Shown one piece after another: positions 46,502 to 58,014 of a DNA stretch of 64,000 nucleotides. The stretch is from contig NZ_CP011270.1 of the NCBI RefSeq assembly GCF_001610835.1, positions 5,164,001 to 5,228,000 of the forward strand, in the 5' to 3' direction. The notes beneath the pieces were generated by a model that worked only from the letters and a program-made list of their open reading frames with translations, searched no databases and had not been told where the DNA came from. The number at the start of each line of letters is the position of its first letter. Within the stretch, counting starts at the first letter, position 1. The position numbers and the translations under genes are program-made. Source of the DNA: Planctomyces sp. SH-PL14 (GTDB lineage: Bacteria; Planctomycetota; Planctomycetia; Planctomycetales; Planctomycetaceae).

Positions 46502-46667
46502 CAGGTCCAGGGGGACCCTGGTCAGGGGGGTGCAGGGGGGCAGAATGCCCCTTTGCCCGCCGGAGGCCTGGCCGTCGAGAGATGTCTGCAGGAGGGCGTG
46601 TCCAAGCGCGGACACCGTGTCGTATGCCCCCACATCAACTCGCGGCGATTCCAGGGCGAGCGATGAG
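46502..46667 (-). repeat. Dispersed ~300-bp hairpin repeat, copy F (truncated)
   Basis: Inverse orientation. It keeps CCAGGG-GGA-CCCTGG, GGGGC-AGAAT-GCCCC and the GCCCGCCGGAGGCCTGGCCG block, then stops near TCCAGGGCGAGCGATGAGG, at about the same place as copy C. Confidence 0.8.
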
Positions 46668-46689
46668 GTGTAAGGGAGCTCCCATCCCA

Positions 46690-46955
46690 GGAAGTCCCTC
46701 AGGGACGGCCGAAAATAGCCCACCCTTTCAAGGGTGGGGCCCGGCTCCGCAGCCCGACAGCGCAGTCCCGACAGGGACGAAAGAGACAATCGAGGTGCCG
46801 CGGACCGTTGTGTTCTTCCGTCCCTACCGGGACTCGATTGAAATGCCGTCGCGTCCCCCCCCCCGTTGAAACGGGGGCTACTTTCTGTCGTCCCTGCCGG
46901 GACTATTCTGCAGCGCTGCTCTGATCTGTGTGCATCTGTGTTTATCTGTGGCTCA
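46690..46955. repeat. Mixed intergenic repeats (GTCCC-GGGAC hairpins and ATCTGTG words)
   Basis: The words GTCCCTCAGGGAC, GTCCCGACAGGGAC, GTCCCTACCGGGAC and GTCCCTGCCGGGAC recur, with CACCCTTTCAAGGGTG and CCCCGTTGAAACGGGG. From 46920 there is a triple ATCTGTGTGCATCTGTGTTT and ATCTGTGGCTC, also found at 51822-51852. No gene is supported in this 630-base gap. Confidence 0.65.
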
Positions 46956-47062
46956 ATTCCTTCGGAGAGCCAGGTTGAGCGCGGGATCAGGGCGCTGACG
47001 CCCCCCGCTCGACTCTCTTGTTCGAGCTGCGCCGGCAAGCCTTCTCCCGGCCATCGGTGAAC

Positions 47063-47524
47063 TCACCCCAGGTTAGCCAGATCCTTCAGCAGCGCCTCGC
47101 GATCCCCCTCCGCAGGCACCGCCGTGGCCAGCTCTTTCGCCCGCTCCAGATGCCGCCGCCCTGCCTCGACATTCCCGAGCGCAAACTCCGCCCTCGCCAG
47201 CGCCTCATGGGCATAGCCCGCATAAAACGGCTCGTCCGCCGGCGTGATGTCGAGACAAAGCTGCCCGTACCGCCGGGCATTCTCCGCCTGCCCGACAACG
47301 ACATACGCCCGCGATGCCTGCCAGTAGCCGATCGACCGACTGAGATCCGTCACATCCGGCCGCTGCGACCAGTGCCACATCGAGGCATGCACCAGATCGA
47401 TCAGCGCCAGATCGTAGGCCGCCGTCCGATCGGCCAGGTCCATCAGATCCCAGGCCCGGTTGAAACAGTCCGCCGCGAAAAACCGATGCGCGGGGGCGGG
47501 GTCGAACGCGGACTTGTCGGACAT
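47063..47524 (-). CDS. Conserved hypothetical helical protein (TPR-like)
   Basis: A 153-residue protein. The start is the ATG behind GGAG; an upstream in-frame start lacks protein-like sequence. The sequence is almost all helical with alternating small and aromatic residues: HRFFAADCFNRAWDLMD, ALIDLVHASMWHWSQ, then PFYAGYAHEALARAEFALGN and RRHLERAKELA. The spacing of Ala/Tyr/Leu in the second half fits two or three TPR-type helical pairs. Two Trp-rich positions (HASMWHW, WQASRAYV) suggest a ligand or protein-binding surface. No known function. The gene lies just downstream of aspS on the same strand (95 bases). Confidence 0.72.
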   Translation of the reverse strand: MSDKSAFDPAPAHRFFAADCFNRAWDLMDLADRTAAYDLALIDLVHASMWHWSQRPDVTDLSRSIGYWQASRAYVVVGQAENARRYGQLCLDITPADEPFYAGYAHEALARAEFALGNVEAGRRHLERAKELATAVPAEGDREALLKDLANLG

Positions 47525-47619
47525 GACTCCTCCACTTCGCTGGCAAACGAATCCCGAAGGCACGCCTCTCAACCGACCTCTGACTGATCACGGAAAACTG
47601 ACGACTGAAAACTCCACCC

Positions 47620-49392
47620 TCACTTGGCCGGAATATCGATCTTGATCCGCAGGTCGCGGAGCTGCTTGAAATCGACAACGCTCGGGGCGCCGCTCATCGC
47701 GTCCGCCGCCTTCTGCGTCTTCGGGAACGCGATCACGTCCCGGATGTTCTCACCACCCGTGAACAGCATCACCCACCGGTCGAGACCAAGGGCCACGCCG
47801 GCGTGCGGCGGGGCCCCGTACCGGAGCGCGTCGAGGAAGAACCCGAAGCGGGCCTCGGCTTCTTCGGCCTTGATGTTCAGCAGTTCGAAGATCCGGGCCT
47901 GGGTCTTGGAGTCGTGCACGCGGACGCTGCCGCTCGCCGCCTCGTAACCGTTGCAGACGAGGTCGTACGAGTTCGCCCGCACGCGGCCCGGGTCGGTCTG
48001 CAGGTACTCAGCGTCCTCCGGATGGATCGCGCAGAACGGATGGTGCTCCGCGTCCCATTTGTTCTCTTCGGCGTTCCAGGTGAACATCGGGAAGTCGATG
48101 ACCCAGAAGGTCTGCATCGACCGCGGATCGTACAGCTCCAGCTCCCGGCCGAGCTTGTTGCGGATCGCCGAGAGAGCGGCGCTCGTCACCTTGAAGGTGT
48201 CCGCCACGAACAGCAGCAGGTCGCCGTCCTGGCCTTCGAACTTCTGAACGATCGCCCGCTGCTGGTCCTCGGTGAAGAACTTGGCGATGGACGATTCCAG
48301 CTTCCCGCCGGCGACCTTGAAGTAGGCGACACCCTTCGCGCCGTACTCGGCGACGAGGCCCTTCATGTCGACGTCGAGCATCTTGCGGCTGTACTTCTCC
48401 GCTGCCCCCTTGGCGTTGATCCCGCGGACGCGGTTGCCAGCGGCGACCGTCTGCTTGAAGACGCCGAAGTCGCACTCCGCCGCGATCTCGCCGATGTCGA
48501 CGATCGGCAGGCCGAACCGCAGGTCCGGCTTGTCGCTGCCGTACTTCTCCATGCATTCCTGGTAGGTGTATCGCTTCAGCGGCAGCTCGATCTTCTCGTT
48601 GCGGAGCTGGTTCGTCATCTCGGCCACGAGACCGTCGATCGCGTTGAGGATGTCGTCCCGCTCGACGAACGCCATCTCGACGTCGATCTGCGTGAACTCC
48701 GGCTGCCGGTCGGCCCGGAGGTCTTCGTCGCGGAAGCAGCGGGCAATCTGAAAGTAGCGGTCGAGACCGCCGACCATCAGGAGCTGCTTGTAGAGCTGCG
48801 GCGACTGCGGCAGGGCGTAGAAGTGCCCTTCATGGACGCGGCTCGGGACGAGGTAATCGCGGGCTCCTTCCGGCGTACTCTTGCCGAGCATCGGGGTCTC
48901 GATCTCGAGGAACCCGAGCCGGTCGAAGTATTGCCGGACCGCCATCGTGAGCTTGTGGCGGAGGATGAGGTTCTGCTGGAGGGCGGGCCGCCGCAGGTCG
49001 ATGTAGCGATGCTCCAGCCGGATCTCCTCGTTCGGGATCGACTGCCCTTCGGGCTCAAACGGCGGCGTCTTGCTCTTGTTGAGGAGCGAAAACTCGTTGA
49101 CGAGAAGCTCGACTTCGCCCGTCGAGAGCTTGGGGTTCGCAAGCCCCTCGGGCCGCTGGACCACCTTGCCGCTCACCTGCACGACGTCCTCGTGCCGCAG
49201 GTGACGGGCCTGCTGCTGGATCTCCGACGAGTCCGCGAGGTCGAACTTGATCTGGGTCTTGCCGTAACGATCCCGGAGGTCGATGAAGACGATGCCGGCG
49301 TGGTCGCGGTATTTGTCCACCCAGCCGCAGAGCGTCACCGTCTGGCCGGCGTGAAAGGGTCGCAGTTCACCGCAGGTATGTGTCCGAAGCAC
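47620..49392 (-). CDS. aspS: Aspartyl-tRNA synthetase, bacterial type
   Basis: The 590-residue class II synthetase charges tRNA-Asp with aspartate. The OB-fold anticodon-binding domain comes first ([22 protein letters not shown]). Motif 1 and the flipping-loop region follow ([21 protein letters not shown]), and motif 2 is [31 protein letters not shown] insertion domain, which marks the bacterial type, covers about 290-420, and motif 3 is [15 protein letters not shown]. Length is normal for the family. GTG at 49392 is chosen because it gives the typical N-terminus (LRTHTCGEL); the open frame upstream codes for nothing AspRS-like. Its ribosome-binding signal is weak. Confidence 0.95.
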   Translation of the reverse strand: MLRTHTCGELRPFHAGQTVTLCGWVDKYRDHAGIVFIDLRDRYGKTQIKFDLADSSEIQQQARHLRHEDVVQVSGKVVQRPEGLANPKLSTGEVELLVNEFSLLNKSKTPPFEPEGQSIPNEEIRLEHRYIDLRRPALQQNLILRHKLTMAVRQYFDRLGFLEIETPMLGKSTPEGARDYLVPSRVHEGHFYALPQSPQLYKQLLMVGGLDRYFQIARCFRDEDLRADRQPEFTQIDVEMAFVERDDILNAIDGLVAEMTNQLRNEKIELPLKRYTYQECMEKYGSDKPDLRFGLPIVDIGEIAAECDFGVFKQTVAAGNRVRGINAKGAAEKYSRKMLDVDMKGLVAEYGAKGVAYFKVAGGKLESSIAKFFTEDQQRAIVQKFEGQDGDLLLFVADTFKVTSAALSAIRNKLGRELELYDPRSMQTFWVIDFPMFTWNAEENKWDAEHHPFCAIHPEDAEYLQTDPGRVRANSYDLVCNGYEAASGSVRVHDSKTQARIFELLNIKAEEAEARFGFFLDALRYGAPPHAGVALGLDRWVMLFTGGENIRDVIAFPKTQKAADAMSGAPSVVDFKQLRDLRIKIDIPAK

Positions 49393-49570
49393 GGCTATCG
49401 ATTCGTAAACGTAAGGGCGGAGCTCGGTTCGGCCGGAACCGGACGGACCGGGGCGCAGACCAAGACGGAATTTCGTGGGGAGGCATGATAGGGAGCGGCC
49501 GGGAGGGGTCGCAATGCCCCATAATTCGACCCAGCCACTATACTTGCGGTTCGCCTCCCTGGAGAACCGC

Positions 49571-51424
<1,854 letters not shown>

Positions 51425-51954
51425 CCGTCTCGCTCCGCGAGACGAGCGCGCGAGCGGCGTGTTCAAACGACTCCCGCGCCTCCGTTTCGTTTTGGATCGA
51501 GACGCCGCTCACGGTTCGAAAGCGCGGGTCGGGAGCTCATCTCGCGGAGCGAGATGGCTACTGACGATCACGACCGTCAGCCACAGCGACACGGTTCGCC
51601 CGGAATGCCAGCCGACGGCGGACTGTTCGGGAAGCCTTCGGATTTGGGAAACACAGAGGCACAGAGAGCACGGAGAAGAGGACCTCTCCGGATTAGCGGT
51701 CATTAGTGACGATGAGTGTTCCGTAACTCTCCGAGAAGAGACAGAGGAACACTGATTTTCGCTAATGCTCACTAGTCCGGAGAGAAGAGCATGGAGCTGG
51801 GAGTTCCGTGTTCCCCGCCTTATCTGTGTTGATCTGTGTCCATCTGTGGCTCACTCCTTCTTCCACAGACGTCTCACGGCTCCCTGCAAATTCCTCTGCG
51901 CTCTCCGTGCCTCTGTGTTTCAAATCCTCCACGCATCCGAGCGCGGATTGCCGA
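51425..51954. repeat. Intergenic repeat cluster
   Basis: The gap starts with GTCTCGCTCCGCGAGAC (51427-51443, possible terminator of the peptidase gene) and the inverse-type ATCTCGCGGAGCGAGAT (51539-51555), a word similar to one near 55204. ACACAGAGGCACAGAG (51650) is mirrored by CTCTCCGTGCCTCTGTGTTT (51901-51920). Between them CTCTCCGGATTAGCGGTCAT and CGCTAATGCTCACTAGTCCG form another imperfect inverted pair, and ATCTGTG words occur at 51822-51848. No gene is supported. Confidence 0.7.
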
Positions 51955-53583
51955 TCACGAGCCTTTGACAATCGTCAGCCAGAGCGCCGTGATCCGGTCC
52001 GACACCCCGGAGATCGGGCCATCGGCGACGCGGCGGCGGTCGCCCGCCTTGCCGATGATCTTGAGCGGGACGTTCAGCGGCGTTGTTCGCTTCGTCTCGA
52101 TCTTGAGCTTCACGCTCTTGGCGGAATCCCCCATCGCCTGGGACTTCGTCTCCGCGAGCGTCACTTCGGCGTCGGCCGGGAGTCCTTCGACTTCGAACAC
52201 GATCTCGTCCTTGAACCCGGCCCGCCGGGCGATCGTCACCGGGATCTCCAGCGGCGTTCCGGCCTTCAGCGTCCAGCGGTTCGTGTCGACGTTCAGATCG
52301 AAATCGGGAACGGTCGGTTCGGCGGTCAGGAGGTAGGCGTACCGCGGTCCGCCGTGGCGGAAACGGTCGGTCACTTCGAGGCGGTATTCGCCGTCGGCCG
52401 GAAGCGACTGGTTGAAGTCGATGTCGTAGGACCGGCGGCCATCGTCGTCCTGCTCCTTGATGAGCTTCCCGTCGGGACCGAAGAGCCGCAGGACGGCGTC
52501 GAGCGGCGAGTCGAATCGCCGGGCATCGACCGCCAGTCGCAGCGATTCCCCCTTCTTACCCGCAAACCGGTACCGGTCGACTTCGCCCGGAGCGCTCACG
52601 TGGCCGGTGAGCGACATCGGCACCGTGAGGAGCTGGGGCGTGTTCGGCTCCGCCGGAGCCGCTTCGATAGGCGTGGCATGCGAGACCAGCGGGAGCCGGT
52701 GAGCGAGCAGCGTCGACGGCTCAGCCGCCGGGAGGATCGCGGTCTCGTCGATAAGCACAGGAGTGAGCGGCGCAGCGTCCGGGGCGATGCCGGTTCGGAC
52801 GGGAGCGAGCGGTGCGGGGGTCGGACTCGCGACCGCCAGCGGGACGGTGTGGTCGATCACCGGACCCGTCGTGAGGAGCAGGCGGTAGATGTAGCCCTCG
52901 CCCCCGGCGTAGTTGATCGTGCTGTTGGGATCGGCGGGAAAGGCGAAGGCCCGGACGAGGTACGGACCGGGGCGCGTGGCGGTGAAGGTAAGCTGGGGGT
53001 CGTTGCCCCGGTCGTCGTCGTTCTGGACGAGGACGAACCCGTCCGGGGTGGCGATCTGGAGGACGCCGTCCATCGGTGTGCCGAGGCTGCGATGAGACTC
53101 GACGGAGGCTGTGAGGGTCTGTCCCGCTTCGAGCGTGACGGAGAAGGCATCGACTTCGCCCCCCTTGTGGAGGACACCGTTCACGACGACCGGCAGAGCT
53201 TCGACCTTCTGGGCCTGGGCGTTTGTGTTGTTCGGCTCGACCTCGGCGATCTCGGGGAGCGTGCCGACGAAGACCGGCCGCAGGTCGCTCGCCCCCTCAT
53301 CGTTGAAGAAGCGAATCCAGACGATCCCCGGCGGGCAGTCCGGAGCGGCGGTCAGTGTCCACTCCTTCGGCTTGTCGGTCGGGGCCAGCGTGATCCCGGG
53401 GCGGCTGAACCAGACCTGCGGAACAGGTTCCCCCGCGGCCCCCACGAACGAGACGGTCACGGACTTCCCGGCCTGGACCCCGGCGGGAGAGATCCCGGTC
53501 ACCGCCGGCGGAGCGGCCAGGACCCAGGCGGGAACGAGAGCGGCAATGGCGAGGACGGAAGACCGGAGGAACGAGAACGGCAC
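51955..53583 (-). CDS. Exported protein with PPC-type (pre-peptidase C-terminal) domains
   Basis: A 542-residue protein. The GTG at 53583 directly precedes a signal peptide (PFSFLRSSVLAIAALVPAWVLAA); a TTG 14 codons earlier is the alternative. An Ig-like N-terminal domain (VTGISPAGVQAGKSVTVSF) is followed by two beta-sandwich PPC-type domains. The first is at about 125-250 (EVEPNNTNAQAQ, VDAFSVTLEAGQTLTASVES, DGVLQIATPDG). The second is at about 330-420 (GEVDRYRFAGKKGESLRLAVDA, DAVLRLFGPDGKLIKEQDDD). No catalytic domain is present. In planctomycetes such proteins often accompany DUF1501/DUF1549 genes, as here. Confidence 0.83.
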   Translation of the reverse strand: MPFSFLRSSVLAIAALVPAWVLAAPPAVTGISPAGVQAGKSVTVSFVGAAGEPVPQVWFSRPGITLAPTDKPKEWTLTAAPDCPPGIVWIRFFNDEGASDLRPVFVGTLPEIAEVEPNNTNAQAQKVEALPVVVNGVLHKGGEVDAFSVTLEAGQTLTASVESHRSLGTPMDGVLQIATPDGFVLVQNDDDRGNDPQLTFTATRPGPYLVRAFAFPADPNSTINYAGGEGYIYRLLLTTGPVIDHTVPLAVASPTPAPLAPVRTGIAPDAAPLTPVLIDETAILPAAEPSTLLAHRLPLVSHATPIEAAPAEPNTPQLLTVPMSLTGHVSAPGEVDRYRFAGKKGESLRLAVDARRFDSPLDAVLRLFGPDGKLIKEQDDDGRRSYDIDFNQSLPADGEYRLEVTDRFRHGGPRYAYLLTAEPTVPDFDLNVDTNRWTLKAGTPLEIPVTIARRAGFKDEIVFEVEGLPADAEVTLAETKSQAMGDSAKSVKLKIETKRTTPLNVPLKIIGKAGDRRRVADGPISGVSDRITALWLTIVKGS

Positions 53584-53707
53584 TGCAGGACAGCCTTTCA
53601 AGAACTCAACACGGCACGAAGGCAACGGGGCGTCCTGGGCGAGTGGCGAGGAGAACTCCCCTTCCTCTCCCTAGACTCTAGACCCTCGTCCCTAGTCCCC
53701 AGACCAC

Positions 53708-55039
53708 CTACGCAAACAGCTCGCTAATCGGCGTCGCGTCGCTCACGAGGTGCGTCGGGCGGCCGAGCGGGGTGTAGTAGATCTTGTCCGGATCGATCCC
53801 CAGCTTGCGGTAGATCGAAGAGGCGAAGTTCTCCGGCGAGAGGACCCGGTCGACCGCCGAGTAGCCGGCCCGGTCGGTCGCGCCGATCACCTGGCCGCCG
53901 GGGATCTTCGCCCCCGCCATCAGGACCGACATCGCGTTCGACCAGTGGTCGCGGCCGGCGTCCTTGTTGATCTTCGGGGTTCGGCCGAACTCGCCCAGGA
54001 CGCAGACCATCGTCGAGTCCAGCATCCCCCGGTCGTCGAGGTCTTCGATCAGGGCCGACACCGCCGTGTCGAGTTCGGGCAGCCGCTTGCGGCAGGCGTT
54101 GAACAGGTCGGCGTGGTGGTCCCATCCCCCTTCGTAGAGAGTGATGAACGGCACGCCCGCCTCGACCAGCCGCCGGGCCAACAGCGCCCGCTGGCCGAAG
54201 CTCGAACGGCCGTAACGGTCGCGCAGTTCCTTCGGCTCGCTGGCGACATCGAAGGCCTTCTGGGCTTCGGGCGACGAGACGAGGCTGTAGCCCTGCTGGT
54301 AGTACTCATCGAGAGCGTTCACCGGGTCTCCGGCCGCCTTCTCGGCGATCCGCGGGAGCTTGTCGACGAGCGAGCGGAGGTCCTTCCGCTTGCCGAACCG
54401 GTCGTCCGTCAGTCCGCCCGGAAGAGCGACGTCGCGAACGCGGAATTTTTCGCGGTTGGGATCGTCGGCGACGACGAAGGGGGCGTACTGGGCGCCGAGG
54501 AAGTTCGGGCCCCCCGAGCGGGACATGCTCGGCATCGAGAAGTAGGCCGGGAGTCCGTTGTGGTTCCCCCGCTCGTAGGCCGTGACCGAGCCGAAGCTGG
54601 GGTGAAAGCTGACGAACGCGCCGCAGCCGACCGGAATCCGCGGCGGGGCGCCGGTCATCATGTAGTGGTTGCCGGCGCCGTGGTTCCCCTGGTCGTGCCG
54701 GATCGAGCGGATGACCGCCAGCTTGTCGGAGATCGAGGCGAGCTTCGGGAGGTGTTCGGAGAACTGCATCCCCGTCACCTTGGTGTCGATCGCCTGGTAC
54801 TCGCCGCGGACTTCGCTGGGGGCCTCGGGCTTGGGGTCGAAGGTCTCGTAGTGCGTCGGGCCGCCGTCGAGCCAGACGAGGATGCAGCTCTTCGCCTCCG
54901 TCCGCAGCGCGGTCTCGGTGGCGTAGGCGGTGCCGCGGAGACGCAGCAGGTCGACGAGTCCCGTGCCGAGAGCGGCTCCGAGACCGAGCTTGAGGCAGTC
55001 GCGACGACGGATGCCGAGGCAGTTCGAATGGGCCGACAT
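53708..55039 (-). CDS. DUF1501 (sulfatase-like fold) protein with Tat signal
   Basis: A 443-residue protein with a twin-arginine-type signal (IRRRDCLKLGLGAALGTG, about 10-30). The DUF1501 domain covers nearly all the rest: CILVWLDGGPTHYETFDPKP, IRHDQGNHGAGNHYMMTG, PFITLYEGGWDHHADLF, VCVLGEFGRTPKIN and DHWSNAMSVLMAGAKIPGGQVIGATD. The fold is related to alkaline phosphatases and sulfatases, with the metal-binding Asp/His positions visible. The biochemical role is unproven. DUF1501 genes in planctomycetes normally pair with DUF1549/DUF1553 genes; here the partner starts 224 bases upstream on the same strand, suggesting one operon. Confidence 0.93.
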   Translation of the reverse strand: MSAHSNCLGIRRRDCLKLGLGAALGTGLVDLLRLRGTAYATETALRTEAKSCILVWLDGGPTHYETFDPKPEAPSEVRGEYQAIDTKVTGMQFSEHLPKLASISDKLAVIRSIRHDQGNHGAGNHYMMTGAPPRIPVGCGAFVSFHPSFGSVTAYERGNHNGLPAYFSMPSMSRSGGPNFLGAQYAPFVVADDPNREKFRVRDVALPGGLTDDRFGKRKDLRSLVDKLPRIAEKAAGDPVNALDEYYQQGYSLVSSPEAQKAFDVASEPKELRDRYGRSSFGQRALLARRLVEAGVPFITLYEGGWDHHADLFNACRKRLPELDTAVSALIEDLDDRGMLDSTMVCVLGEFGRTPKINKDAGRDHWSNAMSVLMAGAKIPGGQVIGATDRAGYSAVDRVLSPENFASSIYRKLGIDPDKIYYTPLGRPTHLVSDATPISELFA

Positions 55040-55262
55040 CAGGTGGGCTCCCGTGGCGATTCCCCGGAGCGCTCGCGCTGGGAGAGATCGGCCGTGCAGG
55101 CAATCAGATCAGGTGGGCAATCAGGCAGGTCGAACGAACGCTCCGGGGAGGAGGTTCGCCACGGCGGCCGGGTCGCGCGTCCGGCGGCCGAATTTCCTCA
55201 TCTCATCTCGCCGGGCGAGATGGCCATCCTCGCTCTCCCGCGGGGCGGAAGAACGGCGGAAA

Positions 55263-57737
55263 CTAATCCTTGAACACAAACTCCGGGGTGTTGAGGAGCG
55301 CCCACAACAGATCTTCGGTCGCTCCCCGGCGGTTCGTCTCCGGATTCTCATATAAAGCGGTGCCGATCCGCAACTCTTCCTCGCTCGGCCGGCGTGAGTA
55401 GACGGCCAGATACAGCTCCTCGACGATCGCGGCGGGGGGCTTTTCCGTTTTTGCCAGTCGTGCCGGCAGGCTCTCGTCCCCCATGACTTTGCCGTACAGG
55501 TTCCGCGCGTTCATGAGGTGCAGGGCCTGGACGATCGTGGTGTTGCTCGTCCGTTCGCAGGGGGGATCCTGGTTCGGGTCGGGACGGCCGAAGGCGTCGA
55601 GGAACAGCGAGTCGATGCGGTGGGTCCAGATCGACTTCGAGTGCGCCGCGGGGGGCATCGCCTCGAAGTTCTCGGGGACGCCGGTCACCTGGCAGACGGA
55701 ATCGAACAGGACTTCCGCCCGCAGCCGCCGCCGGTAGTAGCGGGAGTAGTTCCGGGTGTCGACGACGTTCCGCTCGTTGGGCAGGGAGCCGAGCCCGTAG
55801 ACGTACGAGTTCGTGATCCGGCGGATGAGCGTCTTCTGGTCGAAGCCGCCGTCGCGGAAGTCGTTGCCCAGCGCTTCGAGCAGCGGCGGGTTCGAGGCGG
55901 GGTTCGTGGCCCGCAGGTCGTCGACCGGATCGACGAGTCCGATCCCCATCAGGTCGGCCCAGATCCGGTTCGCCTGCGTCTGGGCGAAGAAGGGATTTTC
56001 CCTGGACGTCATCCACGTCGCCAGCGAGGCCCGGGGATCGTCCCCCTCGCCGATCGGCGGGGTCTCGCCAAAGAGGACCTTCGGAGCCATCGTCGCCCCG
56101 GTCCGCGGGTGCGTGACGCTCCCCGCCTTGGCGGTGAAGACGAACTCCTCCGAGCCGGAGATCGGCGGCGAGAGCCCGGTCCCCTTGCGGCCGAGTTTCG
56201 CGAAGAAGGCGGCGAACGAGTAGAAGTCGTCCTGGCTCCAGACCTCGAACGGATGGTGGTGGCACTTGGCGCACTCCAGCCGGATCCCGAGGAACAGCTG
56301 GCTCACGATCGTCGTCAGCTCGTCCGGCTCGCGGCGGTCGCGGAACAGCGTGACATGGCCGTCGCGGAACGTGCTCCCCTCGGAGGTCACGAGCTCGCGG
56401 ACGAACTGGTCGTACGGGCGGTTCTCGCGGAACGCGCCGCGGATCCAGTTGTCGTAGTTCAGCGTCGCCTTGATGCCGACGCGGTACGGGTTCGGCCGCA
56501 GGAGGTCGGCCCACTTGTTGGCCCAGTGCTCGGCGTACTCCGGATCGTCGAGCAGGCGGTTGATGAGGCGGGCCCGCTTGTCCGGCGCGGCATCGGCGAG
56601 GAACGCCTGCGACTCTTCGGCGGTCGGGATCCGGCCGATGATGTCGATCGTCGCCCGCCGCAGGAACGTCTGGTCGGAGGCGGGAGCGGAGGGCTGGAGC
56701 TTGAGCCGCTTGAGCGTCGTCCAGACGTGTTCGTCGATGTAGTTGTGCCGCGGCAGGGCGGCGTAGAAGTCATCCGGCACATCGCCGTCGAGCGGCCGCG
56801 AGGTGCGGCAGACGACGAAGTTGTCCATGTACCGCGCCATCACCGCCACTTCCCCGGTGACGCTCCCGCCGGTGATCAGCCCCGCGTCATCGACGGCGGC
56901 GACCGCCCCTTCGTTCGACTGGAACTGGGCCAGCGGCGTGACATCCCGCGTCGTGCCGTCGCTGTAGTGGGCGGTGACGACGAGCTGCTGCTGTTCCTCT
57001 TTCTTGAGGACGCGAGCAGTCGGAAAGACCTCGATCCCCTTCAGGGTCGGAACGTTCGGCACGCTCCGCGGAGCGCCCGACGTAATCCACCGCAGGAGCA
57101 TCCGGTAGTCGTCGCTGTCCCGCCGCAGCCGGACGCCGCCGCCGTGGGGAACCGCCCCGACCGGCTTCTGGATCAGGAGACTGTCGGCCGGCGCGGCGGG
57201 CTGGATCCGCCGTCCGCGGGCCTCTTTCGTCAGGGCGTCGAAGTCGAAGTCCGAATCGAACCCGAGGAGCGAGAGCTGAAATCCGTTCTGTCCCCGCTGC
57301 TTGCCGTGACACGGGCCGGAGTTGCACCCGAGCTTCGTGAACACCGGCTGGATATCGCGCTGGAAGTCGACGGGAGGCTCGGCCGGCATCTCGCCGACGG
57401 TCACGACCGCTTCGAGCGCCTGCCCGGCACACTCGATCCGGACCCGCCCCTCACCTTGCGCGACCGCCCGCACGACGCCCCGTTCGTCGACGGAGACGAT
57501 CGCGGGGGTCGTGGTCGTGAACCTGGCCGAGCGGGTCAGGTCCACCGCATCGCCGCTGCCGGCCTGCAGCACGAGAAGCTGCTGCCGCGGCGAATTGCCG
57601 TCGAGCCGGACCTGCGACGGGTGAAGCTGCAGGTCGGCCGCCGACAGCGGGCCCGCAACCACGAGCGCGGCGAGAAGGACCAGCAGAGCCGGGCCAAGCG
57701 ACGCTGGGAAAAAACGGGGGGACTGACGCATAAACAT
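55263..57737 (-). CDS. DUF1549/DUF1553 protein with Ig-like and cytochrome-type haem motif
   Basis: An 824-residue exported protein. The ATG at 57737 follows GAGGGGAA and opens a signal peptide (about 1-34). A BIG2-type Ig domain (about 36-115: TPAIVSVDERGVVRAVAQGEGRVRI) is followed by a planctomycete cytochrome-like segment with CNSGPCHG (138-145). This is a CxxxxCH variant, with five rather than the usual CxxCH spacing. DUF1549 (about 280-490: HNYIDEHVWTTLKRLKLQPSAPAS, ECAKCHHHPFEVWSQDDFY) and DUF1553 (about 560-800) follow. The second Cys pair, CAKCHHHP, is a true CxxCH. The role is unknown; a surface redox or polysaccharide-related function has been proposed for the family. It forms a pair with the DUF1501 gene. 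Confidence 0.93.
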   Translation of the reverse strand: MFMRQSPRFFPASLGPALLVLLAALVVAGPLSAADLQLHPSQVRLDGNSPRQQLLVLQAGSGDAVDLTRSARFTTTTPAIVSVDERGVVRAVAQGEGRVRIECAGQALEAVVTVGEMPAEPPVDFQRDIQPVFTKLGCNSGPCHGKQRGQNGFQLSLLGFDSDFDFDALTKEARGRRIQPAAPADSLLIQKPVGAVPHGGGVRLRRDSDDYRMLLRWITSGAPRSVPNVPTLKGIEVFPTARVLKKEEQQQLVVTAHYSDGTTRDVTPLAQFQSNEGAVAAVDDAGLITGGSVTGEVAVMARYMDNFVVCRTSRPLDGDVPDDFYAALPRHNYIDEHVWTTLKRLKLQPSAPASDQTFLRRATIDIIGRIPTAEESQAFLADAAPDKRARLINRLLDDPEYAEHWANKWADLLRPNPYRVGIKATLNYDNWIRGAFRENRPYDQFVRELVTSEGSTFRDGHVTLFRDRREPDELTTIVSQLFLGIRLECAKCHHHPFEVWSQDDFYSFAAFFAKLGRKGTGLSPPISGSEEFVFTAKAGSVTHPRTGATMAPKVLFGETPPIGEGDDPRASLATWMTSRENPFFAQTQANRIWADLMGIGLVDPVDDLRATNPASNPPLLEALGNDFRDGGFDQKTLIRRITNSYVYGLGSLPNERNVVDTRNYSRYYRRRLRAEVLFDSVCQVTGVPENFEAMPPAAHSKSIWTHRIDSLFLDAFGRPDPNQDPPCERTSNTTIVQALHLMNARNLYGKVMGDESLPARLAKTEKPPAAIVEELYLAVYSRRPSEEELRIGTALYENPETNRRGATEDLLWALLNTPEFVFKD

Positions 57738-57811
57738 CAACTTACATTTCCCCTCGGCCGGGCAACAGGCCGGGAACGTGTGAGTCCGGAAAGTTGGGTG
57801 CGGTGACCGCC

Positions 57812-57896
57812 CGGGAGGGCTCAGCTCCTGCTGAGCCGCGCAGGTTCCCGGCCGCGTTCGCCACCGCCGCGGCTCGGCAGGAGCCTCGCCCTCCCG
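57812..57896. repeat. REP-like inverted pair (GGCTCGGCAGGAGCC type)
   Basis: Two 29-base words, 57812-57840 and 57868-57896, are inverse copies with 25 of 29 positions matching, separated by 27 bases. Translated, this repeat gives GEAPAEP, a fragment I associate with interspersed palindromes rather than genes. The pair lies in the divergent gap between the DUF1549 and DUF1559 genes. Confidence 0.7.
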
Positions 57897-58014
57897 ATGA
57901 CGGGGCGTCGCGATGCGCGTACGTCCGCCGGCCGTGCGGCTGGAGGACTTCCTCTTCTCGGGGTGGCGCGTCGACCGGTAGACTTCCGGCCGCACTTGTC
58001 GGGAGGACAAGCCA

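Noticed and set aside
47803-49488. A 561-codon open frame on the plus strand opposite aspS
   Set aside because: It is complementary to a clear aspartyl-tRNA synthetase gene, has a composition rich in Arg, Val, Glu and Leu, and shows no domain. High GC at third positions opens such frames.
51808-53727. A 639-codon open frame opposite the PPC-domain gene
   Set aside because: Same reason: its sequence is Arg/Asp/Val-rich and contradicted by the clear exported protein on the other strand.
55518-57806. A 762-codon open frame on the plus strand opposite the DUF1549 gene
   Set aside because: It is an antisense shadow of a well-supported gene and has no recognisable protein features.
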